A DNA stretch of 64,000 bases from Rhizobium sp. BK602 (GTDB lineage: Bacteria; Pseudomonadota; Alphaproteobacteria; Rhizobiales; Rhizobiaceae), in NCBI RefSeq assembly GCF_014195095.1, contig NZ_JACIBC010000014.1:22754-86753 (forward strand). Reading direction: 5' to 3'. Every line of letters begins with the position of its first letter. Position 1 is the first letter of the stretch. The position numbers and the translations under genes are program-made. The notes under the pieces were generated by a model, which made no database searches, was not told the origin of the DNA, and saw only the letters and a list, made by a program, of their open reading frames with translations. This document shows, piece after piece, positions 43,044-51,601 of the stretch.

Positions 43044-43670
43044 TCAGCTATGCGCGAAGATATCCGCCTCTTCCCAGCCGAGAAGATCGAGCTTGGCCCG
43101 CGTCGGCAGGAAGGTGAAACAGGCATCGGCATGCTCCATACGGCCGTCGCGCAGCAGGCGTGCCGTCAGCTTGTCACGCAGCGCATGCAGATAGAGCACG
43201 TCGGAGGCGGCATATTCGAGCTGCGCCGGCGACAGCGTCTCGGCCGCCCAGTCGGAGGATTGCTGCGCCTTGGAAATATCGACCTCGAGCATCTCTTTCA
43301 GATTATCCTTCAGGCCGTGGCGGTCCGTATAGGTACGGCAGAGGCGCGAGGCGATCTTGGTGCAGAAGACCGGCGTGGTGGTGACGCCGAAGGTATGGAA
43401 CAGCACGGCGATGTCGAAACGGCCGTAGTGAAAGATCTTGACGCGGGCGGGATCGGCAAGCATGGCCACGAGATTGGGCGCTTCCTTCTGGCCGGCGGCA
43501 ATGCGGATGATATCGGCGGTGCCGTCACCCGGCGAAAGCTGCACGACGCAAAGCCGGTCGCGACGCGGAATGAGGCCGAGCGTCTCGGTGTCGATCGCGA
43601 TGGCGCCGGTGTAGCGGGCGGCATCGGCGGCGGAAATATCGCCTTCGTGATAACGGATGGTGGCGGCCAT
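43044..43670 (-). CDS. Short ribonuclease D (DEDD 3' exonuclease, no HRDC)
   Basis: A 208-residue 3' exonuclease of the DEDD superfamily. Exo I is AIDTETLGL (Asp27, Glu29), Exo II is in FHYGRFDIAVL, and Exo III is YAASDVLYLHALRDKL with the Tyr and Asp expected of DEDDy nucleases. It lacks the C-terminal HRDC domains of E. coli RNase D, so it is the short alphaproteobacterial type. It probably trims tRNA precursors or other structured RNAs. Many short forms are annotated rnd, but I leave the symbol out because full-length RNase D also occurs in rhizobia. Confidence 0.9.
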   Translation of the reverse strand: MAATIRYHEGDISAADAARYTGAIAIDTETLGLIPRRDRLCVVQLSPGDGTADIIRIAAGQKEAPNLVAMLADPARVKIFHYGRFDIAVLFHTFGVTTTPVFCTKIASRLCRTYTDRHGLKDNLKEMLEVDISKAQQSSDWAAETLSPAQLEYAASDVLYLHALRDKLTARLLRDGRMEHADACFTFLPTRAKLDLLGWEEADIFAHS

Positions 43671-43753
43671 GATACTCTCCTGGCTTACTATCGTCTGAAC
43701 ATCGTTTTCGCCCGTTTATAGGACAGACGCGGAGATGACGATACCGTGCGGGC

Positions 43754-44572
43754 TCAAAATGTCGGCGGCGTGTTGATCCAGAGCAGGATGGTCTCGCCGT
43801 CGTGGCGATTGCGCCAGGAATGATAGCGGCGGCTCTCGAAATAGAGGGAATCGCCCGGCGACAGATCGAAGAACTGGTCGCTGTCGAGCACCAGCTCCAG
43901 CCGGCCGGCAAGGACATGGATGAATTCCTCGCCGTCGTGGCGATAGGCGCCTTCGCTCGCCGCGCCCGGCGCCAGGACGAAACGATGGCAATCCATCATC
44001 GTCCGTCCCTCGGCCAGCAATTGCACGGTGACGCCCGGCGTCGTTTCCGGCCAGGCTCGCCATTCGCCGGAACGGATCAGCGCCGGGACATGCTCACGCT
44101 CCTCGCCCGACAGCCGCGAGACCGTCGTGCCGTAATAATCGGCGAGATCGTGCAGGGTCTTGAAGCTCACGCCCTGCGAGGTCCGCTCCAGCGTCGACAG
44201 CGTCGACGAGGTCATGCCGAGATCGACGGCAACCTGTTCCAGTGTCTTGCCGGCGGCATGGCGCAGGGCGCGCAGCCTGCGGCCGATGTCGGAGGTGCCG
44301 GCCTGCTCGCCATTTTCCGCCGTCTGGGTCGTCGTGTCCTCGCTCTCCAGCGCCTCACGGATCGCCGCCGGATTGAGCCCACGCTCGGCACGGAACCAGG
44401 CAATCCGCTTCAGCCGGGCGACATCATCGGCGCTGTACTGCCGGTGTCCGGTCTCGGAACGGCCGGGAATGACCAGGCCCTGGCTCTCCCAGAGCCTGAG
44501 CGTCGAGGCCGATACGCCCGCCAGACGCGCCGCCTCCGCCACCTTGTAGCGCACAGGCTCGATGCTGTTCAT
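43754..44572 (-). CDS. Fusion regulator: MerR-type HTH + XRE-type HTH + cupin
   Basis: A 272-residue regulator with three modules. Residues about 7-75 are a MerR-type winged helix (YKVAEAARLAGVSASTLRLW and GHRQYSADDVARLKRI), about 93-150 an XRE-type helix-turn-helix (LRALRHAAGKTLEQVAVDLG and STLSTLERTSQG), and about 190-265 a cupin sensor (RHDGEEFIHVLAGRLELVLD and GDSLYFESRRYHSWRN). XRE plus cupin is common in regulators of amine and amino-acid catabolism; the added MerR domain is unusual. It is divergent from gabT-gabD, across a gap with a strong inverted repeat, so it likely controls GABA use. The ligand is unknown. Confidence 0.9.
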   Translation of the reverse strand: MNSIEPVRYKVAEAARLAGVSASTLRLWESQGLVIPGRSETGHRQYSADDVARLKRIAWFRAERGLNPAAIREALESEDTTTQTAENGEQAGTSDIGRRLRALRHAAGKTLEQVAVDLGMTSSTLSTLERTSQGVSFKTLHDLADYYGTTVSRLSGEEREHVPALIRSGEWRAWPETTPGVTVQLLAEGRTMMDCHRFVLAPGAASEGAYRHDGEEFIHVLAGRLELVLDSDQFFDLSPGDSLYFESRRYHSWRNRHDGETILLWINTPPTF

Positions 44573-44677
44573 GTGCCAATGATTCCCGATCTTCGTCTTT
44601 CGACCTGCTTAGCACGGATGGCGGGCATCCGTGAGCCTTGCGCTTTCTTGTCACCCCTACAAAATGCCGCTTGAAAT

Positions 44678-44729
44678 CTTGCAGGAAAAATGTAGGAATT
44701 TTCTACAGAACTTGCAGAAGTTCTGCAAG
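44678..44729. promoter_or_regulatory. Candidate operator cluster upstream of gabT
   Basis: CTTGCAGAA (44711-44719), one base, then TTCTGCAAG (44721-44729) is a perfect 9-1-9 inverted repeat. A further CTTGCAGGA lies at 44678-44686, TGTAGGAA from 44691 and TTCTACAGAA from 44701, so related half-sites are repeated at close spacing. The cluster ends 33 bases before the gabT ATG, in the divergent gap with the fusion regulator, and is the best guess for its binding site. Confidence 0.6.
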
Positions 44730-44762
44730 ATATTAAGTCCCCTCTCATTTCGGAGCACCTCG

Positions 44763-46034
44763 ATGACCCTGACCGAGCGGAAGAACGCCGCCATTTCCCG
44801 CGGCGTCGGCATGACGACGCAGATCTATGCCGACCGCGCCGAAAACGCGGAAATCTGGGACAAGGAAGGGCACCGCTACATCGATTTCGCCTCCGGCATC
44901 GCCGTGGTCAACACCGGCCATCGCCATCCGCGCGTCATCGCCGCCGTCAAGGAGCAGCTCGACCGCTTCACCCACACCTGCCATCAGGTCGTGCCCTATG
45001 AAAACTACGTGCATCTGGCCGAGCGGCTCAATGCGCTGACGCCGGGCGATTTCACCAAGAAGACCATCTTCGTGACCACGGGTGCGGAAGCGGTCGAGAA
45101 CGCCATCAAGATCGCCCGCGCCGCCACCGGCCGCTCCGCCATCATCGCCTTCGGCGGCGGCTTCCACGGCCGGACCTTCATGGGCATGGCGCTGACCGGC
45201 AAGGTCGCACCCTACAAGATCGGCTTCGGCCCGATGCCGGGCGATGTCTTCCACGCGCCCTTCCCCGTGCCGCTGCACGGCGTCACGGTCGAGCAATCAC
45301 TCGCAGCGCTGAAGAAGCTGTTTGCCGCCGATGTCGATCCGCAGCGCGTCGCCGCCATCATCATCGAGCCGGTGCAGGGCGAAGGCGGCTTCTATCCGGC
45401 GCCCGCCGCCTTCATGAAGGCGCTGCGCGAGATCTGCGACCAGCACGGCATTCTGCTTGTTGCCGACGAGGTGCAGACGGGCTTCGCCCGCACCGGCAAG
45501 ATGTTCGCCATGGACCATCACGAGGTCGCGCCCGATCTGATCACCATGGCCAAGAGCCTTGCCGGCGGCTTCCCGCTGGCCGCCGTCACCGGCAGGGCCG
45601 AGATCATGGACGCGCCAGGACCGGGCGGCCTCGGCGGCACCTATGGCGGCAATCCGATCGGCATCGCCGCCGCCCATGCGGTGCTCGACGTCATCGCCGA
45701 CGAAGGCCTGTGCGACCGCGCCAACCAGCTCGGCTCACGGCTGAAGCAGCGGCTGGAATCGCTGCGCGACAGGGTGCCCGAGATCGCCGACATCCGCGGC
45801 CCCGGCTTCATGAACGCCGTCGAGTTCAACGATGCGGCGACGAAGCTGCCGAGCGCGGATTTCGCCAACAAGGTGCGGCTGACCGCCCTCGACAAGGGCC
45901 TGATCCTGCTCACCTGCGGCGTCTACGGCAATGTCATCCGCTTCCTCTCGCCGATCACCATTCAGGACGGCGTGTTCAGCGAGGCGCTCGACATTCTCGA
46001 AGCCTCGATGCTGGAAGCAAGCGCCGGCAAATAA
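44763..46034 (+). CDS. gabT: 4-aminobutyrate aminotransferase
   Basis: A 423-residue class III PLP aminotransferase that converts GABA and 2-oxoglutarate to succinate semialdehyde and glutamate. The PLP lysine is Lys264 in TMAKSLAGGFPL, preceded by the family blocks IIEPVQGEGGFYPAP and ADEVQTGFARTGK. The identity as GabT is supported by the next gene (gabD). The ATG at 44763 (MTLTERKNAAISRGVGM) has CGGAGCACC upstream. The frame is open upstream to 44631 across the operator cluster and was rejected. Ends 75 bases before gabD. Confidence 0.92.
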   Translation: MTLTERKNAAISRGVGMTTQIYADRAENAEIWDKEGHRYIDFASGIAVVNTGHRHPRVIAAVKEQLDRFTHTCHQVVPYENYVHLAERLNALTPGDFTKKTIFVTTGAEAVENAIKIARAATGRSAIIAFGGGFHGRTFMGMALTGKVAPYKIGFGPMPGDVFHAPFPVPLHGVTVEQSLAALKKLFAADVDPQRVAAIIIEPVQGEGGFYPAPAAFMKALREICDQHGILLVADEVQTGFARTGKMFAMDHHEVAPDLITMAKSLAGGFPLAAVTGRAEIMDAPGPGGLGGTYGGNPIGIAAAHAVLDVIADEGLCDRANQLGSRLKQRLESLRDRVPEIADIRGPGFMNAVEFNDAATKLPSADFANKVRLTALDKGLILLTCGVYGNVIRFLSPITIQDGVFSEALDILEASMLEASAGK

Positions 46035-46109
46035 CCGCGCCGGCATCAAAACCCATTCTCAGAACGCCCGGCGCGATGGCCGGGTCAAATCCTCTCCGGA
46101 GTGCATGAC

Positions 46110-47591
46110 ATGTCCTTCACGACCGCAATGACCAAGCATGTTCCCTTTTCCTCGCCCTTCCTGCGCGACGCCGGCTATATCAACGGCGTCTGGACGGCCG
46201 GCGGTGCCACGAAGACCTTCGACGTCCTCAATCCGGCGACCGGCGAAGTGCTGGCGAGCCTGCCGGACATGGGTGCCGCCGAGACGACGGCGGCGATCGA
46301 TGCCGCCTATGCCGCGCAAGCCGCCTGGGCCGCCCGTCCCGCCAAGGAGCGTGGTGCCATCCTGCGCAAATGGTTCGACCTCATGGTTGCCCATGCCGAC
46401 GAGCTGGCGGCGATCCTGACGGCCGAAATGGGCAAGCCGCTCCCGGAAGCCAGGGGCGAGATCCTCTATGCCGCCTCCTATGTCGAATGGTATGCGGAAG
46501 AAGCGAAGCGCATCTATGGCGAGACCATTCCGGCTCCCTCCAACGACAAGCGCATGCTGGTCATCAAGCAGCCGGTCGGCGTCGTCGGCACGATCACGCC
46601 CTGGAACTTCCCGGCGGCGATGATCGCCCGCAAAGTTGCGCCGGCGCTCGCTGTCGGCTGCACGGTGGTTTCCAAGCCGGCCGAGCAGACGCCGCTTTCG
46701 GCAATCGCTCTGGCGGTACTGGCCGAGCAGGCCGGCATTCCCGCCGGCGTCTTCAACGTGATCGTCGGCGTCGACGGCCCGGCGATCGGCCGTGAGCTTT
46801 GCGGCAATGCCAAGGTGCGCAAGATCAGCTTCACCGGCTCGACCGAGGTCGGCCGCATCCTGATGCGCCAGTGCTCCGACCAGATCAAGAAGGTCAGCCT
46901 CGAGCTCGGTGGCAACGCGCCCTTCATCGTCTTCGACGACGCCGATCTCGATGCCGCCGTCGAAGGGGCGATCGCCTCGAAATATCGCAATGCCGGCCAG
47001 ACCTGCGTCTGCGCCAACCGTATCTATGTCCAGTCGAACGTCTATGACGCCTTCGCCGCCAGGCTCGCCGCCAAGGTGACCGAGCTCTCGGTCGGCGACG
47101 GCTTCACGCCGGGCGTCGCCATCGGGCCGCTGATCGACGAGCAGGGGGTTGCCAAGGCCGAGGATCATGTCCGCGACGCCGTCACCAAGGGCGCGAAGGT
47201 GCTGATGGGCGGCAAGCGCATCGAGGGCGCCGGCACCTTCTTCGCGCCGACCATCCTCACCGGTATCGACCGGACCATGAAGGTCGCCCGCGAGGAGACC
47301 TTCGGCCCGGTGGCGCCGCTTTTCCGCTTCGAGACGGTGGACGACGTGATCGCGCAGGCGAACGACACCGAATTCGGTCTCGCCGCCTATTTCTTCGCCG
47401 GCGACCTGAAGAAGGTTTGGCGGGTTGCCGAAGCGCTGGAATACGGCATGGTCGGCATCAATACCGGCCTGATGTCGGCGGAGACCGCCCCCTTCGGCGG
47501 CATCAAGCAATCCGGCCTCGGCCGCGAAGGCTCGCGCCATGGCGCCGACGACTATCTCGAGATGAAGTATCTCTGCATCGGCAACCTGTAA
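46110..47591 (+). CDS. gabD: Succinate-semialdehyde dehydrogenase (NAD(P)+)
   Basis: A 493-residue aldehyde dehydrogenase that oxidises succinate semialdehyde to succinate, the second step of GABA use. It has TPWNFPAAMIARK (cofactor loop), FTGSTEVGRI, the catalytic Glu in VSLELGGNAPFIVF and the catalytic Cys299 in NAGQTCVCANR, where the SSADH type often has a second Cys two residues on, as here. The ATG at 46110 sits nine bases after CGGAG; a GTG at 46101 also lies in frame. It is cotranscribed with gabT and its stop is eight bases from that of the convergent metallophosphatase gene. Confidence 0.93.
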   Translation: MSFTTAMTKHVPFSSPFLRDAGYINGVWTAGGATKTFDVLNPATGEVLASLPDMGAAETTAAIDAAYAAQAAWAARPAKERGAILRKWFDLMVAHADELAAILTAEMGKPLPEARGEILYAASYVEWYAEEAKRIYGETIPAPSNDKRMLVIKQPVGVVGTITPWNFPAAMIARKVAPALAVGCTVVSKPAEQTPLSAIALAVLAEQAGIPAGVFNVIVGVDGPAIGRELCGNAKVRKISFTGSTEVGRILMRQCSDQIKKVSLELGGNAPFIVFDDADLDAAVEGAIASKYRNAGQTCVCANRIYVQSNVYDAFAARLAAKVTELSVGDGFTPGVAIGPLIDEQGVAKAEDHVRDAVTKGAKVLMGGKRIEGAGTFFAPTILTGIDRTMKVAREETFGPVAPLFRFETVDDVIAQANDTEFGLAAYFFAGDLKKVWRVAEALEYGMVGINTGLMSAETAPFGGIKQSGLGREGSRHGADDYLEMKYLCIGNL

Positions 47592-47599
47592 CCCGCCGA

Positions 47600-48373
47600 T
47601 CAGGTCGACATGATGTGGACGCGGCCCTGCCATAGCCGGGCCGCCGTCAGCCTGCCGGACCGGAAGGCACCGGTGTCGAGATTGAGCCGCAGCCCATCGG
47701 CTTGCGCGGCCTTGACCGGCGTATGGCCGTGAATGATCAGCTTCGGCAGCGGCTGGGCGCTGTCGATGAAGTGCGAGCGGATGAAGACGAGATCCTCGTC
47801 GGTCTGCGCGGAGATCGGCCGGTCGGGATTGATGCCGGCATGCACGAACAGCACCTGCGGCGTCTCCAGCAGGATCGGCAGCCGGCGCAGGAAATTGATG
47901 TGATCGTCGGGAAGCCAGGTGCGGATGAAGGTATCGAGTTTCTTCGGTTGAGGATATTGCTGGCGTAGAGCCGGGATATCCACGCCATAGGATTTCAATG
48001 TGGCGTCGCCGCCGACCGCCACCCAGTCCGAGAGCGATATTTCGCCATCGACATAATCGAGCATGGCCATTTCATGATTGCCGGTCAGGCAGATGCGGTC
48101 GAACCCCTGCGGCGGCTGCGCCATCAGCCGGCCGACGACCTGCGCCGAGGCCGGACCGCGGTCGATATAATCGCCGAGCATGATGATCAGCTTGCGGCCA
48201 GGCAGCTCGGCGGCATCGGCGACGATCTTGCGTTCGAGCGCGCTCAAGAGGTCGTAGCGGCCGTGTACATCGCCGATCACATAGGTCGGCCTGTCCAGGG
48301 CATCGAGCCAGTCGCGACGCCGGCGCTGGCTAAAGCCGCGCATCCCTTTCCCGCCCGTCAGATTTTCCGCCAT
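47600..48373 (-). CDS. PrpE/PP1-type metallophosphatase
   Basis: A 257-residue calcineurin-like phosphoesterase. The metal-binding motifs are complete: GDVHGRYDLL, MLGDYIDRGP, LTGNHEMAML and IIHGHTPVKA. These belong to the bacterial PP1-like protein phosphatase/diadenosine tetraphosphatase group, so it may dephosphorylate proteins or hydrolyse dinucleotides. A short basic N-terminus (RGFSQRRRRDWL) precedes the domain. The gene is convergent with gabD and divergent from the copC remnant and copD. No membrane segment is seen. Confidence 0.87.
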   Translation of the reverse strand: MAENLTGGKGMRGFSQRRRRDWLDALDRPTYVIGDVHGRYDLLSALERKIVADAAELPGRKLIIMLGDYIDRGPASAQVVGRLMAQPPQGFDRICLTGNHEMAMLDYVDGEISLSDWVAVGGDATLKSYGVDIPALRQQYPQPKKLDTFIRTWLPDDHINFLRRLPILLETPQVLFVHAGINPDRPISAQTDEDLVFIRSHFIDSAQPLPKLIIHGHTPVKAAQADGLRLNLDTGAFRSGRLTAARLWQGRVHIMST

Positions 48374-48569
48374 GAAACTCTCTCACCGAATGTCCGCATT
48401 CCCGGCACGTCCACTCCCGTCGGCAGAAACGACCGAAAAACGACGATTCTTAGCCGAAGACGGGAGCGAAGGCTTGCGCCCGGTCTCTACGTGGCCGCAA
48501 GCCGTCAAGAAAGCGTTACCTTGCGGCAAAGCGTCCCGAAAATAGCCGATCGGCATCGCGAAAGTTGAC

Positions 48570-48779
48570 ATGACCTATCCACAATCCTATCGGCTCGATA
48601 GCGCAATGGGAGGATTTTTCATAGCCACGACCATCACCAGCCCCGGCCTTGCCGCCGTTTTCGTCCTCGCCCTTGCCGGCCGGGCCTTCCCACCCGCGCA
48701 TCTGGCGTCCGCGACGACGGACGAAAGCACGGTCGCCTCGCCGCGCGAACCGGCCCTCACCTTCACCGTGCAGCCTTGA
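48570..48779 (+). pseudogene. Probable copC remnant (signal peptide and first strand only)
   Basis: A 69-codon open frame. After a hydrophobic signal-like stretch (GLAAVFVLALAGRAFPPAHL) comes SATTDESTVASPREPALTFT, which resembles the N-terminus of mature CopC (copper-binding HAHLxSATPADG... APxxLTLTF). It then stops after VQP, where a normal CopC of about 120 residues would go on through its copper-binding beta barrel. copD starts on the last bases (TTGA), the arrangement expected for a copC-copD pair. The simplest reading is an internal or 3' deletion of copC that left the junction with copD intact. The match is by eye and short, so this is tentative. Confidence 0.5.
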
Positions 48780-49663
48780 TCGACCTCGGCACAGCGATTG
48801 CGGCATGCCGCTTCCTTCACGATGCATCGCTGATGCTGCTGTGGGGCGGTTCGGCATTTCTCTGCCTTCTGGTGCCCGACGCATTGGCCGACAGGGTCTG
48901 GCGCATGTTCGCCGGCGCGTCCATCGTCACGGCGCTGATCGCCGGCCTGAGCGCCCTCACCTCGCTGCCGCTTGCCGCTGCCGCCATCGGCAATGGCTGG
49001 AGCGACGCCGTGGATGCGGATACGATCCGGGCCGTCCTGCTCGACACGACGATCGGCCGGGCCTGGTCGGCACAGGCGGGTGCCGCGCTCATTCTCCTCA
49101 CCGCACTCCCGCTATCGCCGCGTTGGCGCCGGCCGGGCGTAATGCTGGGTTCGGGCCTTGGCCTTGCCGCGCTCGTGCTCACCGGCCACGCCTCCATGCA
49201 TGCCGGCCTCTTGGCGCTGGCGCATCGGAGCAACGATATGCTCCATGTCCTGGCCGGCGGCGGCTGGCTGGGAGCATTGGTGCCGCTCATTGCCATTCTG
49301 CGGCTGCTGACCCAGCCGGAACATCGGGCCGAGGCGGCGCTGGCACTGCGGCGCTTCTCGACAGCCGGGCATCTCGCGGTGGCGCTGGTCATCCTCTCGG
49401 GCATCGTCAATACGATGCTGGTCCTGAAGCGCCTGCCGACGGACTGGTCCTCGCCCTATCAGGCGCTGCTGGCGCTCAAGATCGCGCTGGTTATGGGCAT
49501 GAGCCTGCTGGCAATCGTCAATCGCTACGTCTTCGTGCCCCGCATCGCAAAAGATCGGGCACGGGCGCTGACCGCCATCCGCCTCGGCAGCATCGCTGAA
49601 ATCGCCCTCGGCATCGCCGCCATCGCGCTGGTCGCCGCCTTCGGCATGCTCGAACCGGCCTGA
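48776..49663 (+). CDS. copD: CopD-family copper transport membrane protein
   Basis: A 295-residue inner-membrane protein with eight predicted membrane segments, matching the CopD/PcoD family, which works with periplasmic CopC to bring copper into the cytosol. Conserved features are an N-terminal His (RFLHDASLMLLWGG), the HASMHAG segment with paired His and GWLGALVPL. The start is TTG at 48776, overlapping the stop of the preceding remnant, so its translation may depend on that small frame. Its stop is four bases from that of the convergent isomerase gene. Confidence 0.85.
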   Translation: MIDLGTAIAACRFLHDASLMLLWGGSAFLCLLVPDALADRVWRMFAGASIVTALIAGLSALTSLPLAAAAIGNGWSDAVDADTIRAVLLDTTIGRAWSAQAGAALILLTALPLSPRWRRPGVMLGSGLGLAALVLTGHASMHAGLLALAHRSNDMLHVLAGGGWLGALVPLIAILRLLTQPEHRAEAALALRRFSTAGHLAVALVILSGIVNTMLVLKRLPTDWSSPYQALLALKIALVMGMSLLAIVNRYVFVPRIAKDRARALTAIRLGSIAEIALGIAAIALVAAFGMLEPA

Positions 49664-49666
49664 CCG

Positions 49667-50437
49667 TCAGGCGGAGAGACGCTCCGCCACCGCCCGGACC
49701 GCCTCGGCATCTCCGCTCTTCGGCCGGTATTCCAGCCCCACCCTGCCTTCATAGCCCTGGGCGAAGAGCCAGTTCAGCCGCGCGGCAAGATCGATCTCGC
49801 CGCTGCCCGGTTCGTTGCGGCCGGGATGATCGGCGACGTGGAGATGGACGATGCGATCGACGCGCCCGGCCACCACCTCCTCGGTCCGCTCGCCCATCAC
49901 GGCCGAATGATAGATGTCGTAGACGATGCCGATCTCCGGCCGGCCGACAGCATCGACGATATCGAGACCTTCCGTCGTCGAGGACAGATAATAGCCGGCA
50001 TGGTCGACTAGCGTGTTCAGCGGCTCGAGGCCGAGGCGCACGCCCGACCCTTCGAGGATATCGGCACCGGCGGCAAGGGCCGAGATCAGGGCGACGCGCT
50101 GCTCGGCGCGGGAAAATCCCGGCTGTTCGTCGCCCGCCTGCGCAATCAGCACCGGAGCGCCGAGGCGCCGCGCCACTTTGACGGAGGCTTGCAGGCCGTC
50201 TAGCCAGGCCTCCTTGTTAGCCGGATTCGTCAGCGCGATCATCGGCTCGGCCACGAGGGCGGAAATCGCCATGCCGGTTTGCGCGGCAGCGGCGGCAAGC
50301 GCATCCACATCCTTGTTCGTCCAGCGCCAGAACTCGACCGCGCTCAAGCCCGCCTCGCGTGCCAGCCGGATGCGATCGGCGACATCATCGCCGTCGCGGG
50401 CAAACAGCCATTCGATGCATGCCGAAAATTGCCGCAT
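49667..50437 (-). CDS. TIM-barrel sugar isomerase/epimerase (hydroxypyruvate isomerase-like)
   Basis: A 256-residue AP-endonuclease-2/xylose-isomerase-like barrel of the Hyi type. It begins MRQFSACIEWLFARDGDDVA and contains GLEFWRWTN-like substrate-side residues (VEFWRWTNKD), RLGLEPLNTLVDHAGYYL with the metal Glu and His, IGIVYDIYHSAVM and VHLHVADHPGRNEPG with further metal ligands. Members isomerise hydroxypyruvate or epimerise ketoses. The start at 50437 has GGAGAGGAGA upstream. It lies directly after the AraC regulator on the same strand, next to the sugar ABC operon, so it probably acts on the imported sugar or its product. Confidence 0.85.
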   Translation of the reverse strand: MRQFSACIEWLFARDGDDVADRIRLAREAGLSAVEFWRWTNKDVDALAAAAAQTGMAISALVAEPMIALTNPANKEAWLDGLQASVKVARRLGAPVLIAQAGDEQPGFSRAEQRVALISALAAGADILEGSGVRLGLEPLNTLVDHAGYYLSSTTEGLDIVDAVGRPEIGIVYDIYHSAVMGERTEEVVAGRVDRIVHLHVADHPGRNEPGSGEIDLAARLNWLFAQGYEGRVGLEYRPKSGDAEAVRAVAERLSA

Positions 50438-50518
50438 GAAAATCTCCTCTCCCAAACTGGTCTCGAGACGTGCGACAGATCGAAGGCGGTGGCAAGGGGG
50501 CTGCTCCGTTCCATTGTT

Positions 50519-50577
50519 CTTACGCAATTGCGGACGGAAAACCGCTGCACATTTTTCCTGGAATTGCTTTCTAGAAT
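50519..50577. repeat. Rhizobial interspersed repeat, family 1, reverse copy
   Basis: TTACGCAATTGCGGACGGAA then AACCGCTGCACATTTTTCCT and GGAATTGCTTTCTAGA is the reverse complement of the core at 31879-31985. It overlaps the last bases of the AraC-type gene, whose stop TAG (50571-50573 on the minus strand) falls in the TAGA edge of the repeat. Confidence 0.85.
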
Positions 50578-51515
50578 TGCGGCGCGCCGCGCCGCATCGG
50601 CGGTCGGACGACCTCGACATTCATCGCGGTCAGGACCCGCATGTCGCGGCGGAAATCCGAGGGCGTCATGCCGGCAATATGGCGGAAGGACTTGTTGAAG
50701 GCGCTGATCGAGCCGAAGCCGCTGTCCATCGCCACCTGCAGCACATTGGCGCCATCGTGCATCAGCATCGCCTGGGCGCGCGACAGGCGCAGCAGGTTGA
50801 CATATTTGCCGAGCGTCATGCCGGTGCATTTCTTGAAGAGGTTCATCGCATATTTCGGATGCAGATCCGCCGCCTTGGCGATATCGACGGTATCGATGTC
50901 GAGCAGGAAATTGCCGGCGATGAAATCGCACATTCGCGCCAGGCTGCGCGAGGATTGCGGATGGACCTGCCCGTTCATTTCGGGCTCCCGTTTTTCCGGC
51001 AGCATCTGATAGGGCTCGAAGGCGATGCGCTCCAGCCGCAGCAGCAATTCGGCAACCGCATGGCCGGCCTTGGCCGGGTCGCCGGAGACGGCATAGCGAT
51101 ACCAGCGCGCGAAATTCTCATTGTCGGCGGCATCCGTCGCCGAGGTCACGAGGATCTGGCCGCGCATCAACCGGCTGGAAATATCGAGCGGCAGGCGCAT
51201 GCGGAAGAAATGCACCAGGGGCAGATGCGCACCGGCATAGATCGAATCTTCCGAAGATTCGTCCATCTGATGCGGCTGGCCGCCCCAGAACAGGCAGATA
51301 TCGCCGGCCTGAAGCTGAATTTCATGATCATTCATGCGATAATGCACGGTGCCGTGTATGATATAGTTCACCTCGACCTGCGCGTGCCAATGCGGCTTGA
51401 CCATCGGTGGCGGATGGTTGTGAAACATCTGCAGGGTCGTCGGCAGCCCCTCGATGCTGCTCGCACCCGGCTGATAAACCGCTCGATCGCCCACCTTACT
51501 TTTCGCCAAGTCCAT
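50571..51515 (-). CDS. AraC-family regulator with N-terminal cupin
   Basis: A 314-residue regulator. The N-terminal half is a cupin-like ligand domain (PHWHAQVEVNYIIHGTVHYR, GDICLFWGGQPHQMDES), and the C-terminal 100 residues hold the two helix-turn-helix units (DIAKAADLHPKYAMNLFKKC, LQVAMDSGFGSISAFNKSFR). It is divergent from the sugar-binding protein gene across 86 bases, and the sugar isomerase gene follows on its own strand. It most likely activates the ABC operon in response to the sugar. The last residues are encoded by or next to an interspersed repeat. Confidence 0.92.
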   Translation of the reverse strand: MDLAKSKVGDRAVYQPGASSIEGLPTTLQMFHNHPPPMVKPHWHAQVEVNYIIHGTVHYRMNDHEIQLQAGDICLFWGGQPHQMDESSEDSIYAGAHLPLVHFFRMRLPLDISSRLMRGQILVTSATDAADNENFARWYRYAVSGDPAKAGHAVAELLLRLERIAFEPYQMLPEKREPEMNGQVHPQSSRSLARMCDFIAGNFLLDIDTVDIAKAADLHPKYAMNLFKKCTGMTLGKYVNLLRLSRAQAMLMHDGANVLQVAMDSGFGSISAFNKSFRHIAGMTPSDFRRDMRVLTAMNVEVVRPPMRRGAPQF

Positions 51516-51601
51516 GTTCCTTTTTTAGGAGACAGAAGCGTACCGACGGATAGTTTAAGCTCGTTCGTTAGAGGACGGCAATTGAAAAGGGAGGATTTTC
51601 A

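Noticed and set aside
46514..47633. Minus-strand frames opposite gabD
   Set aside because: Shadow frames; gabD has all catalytic residues on the plus strand.
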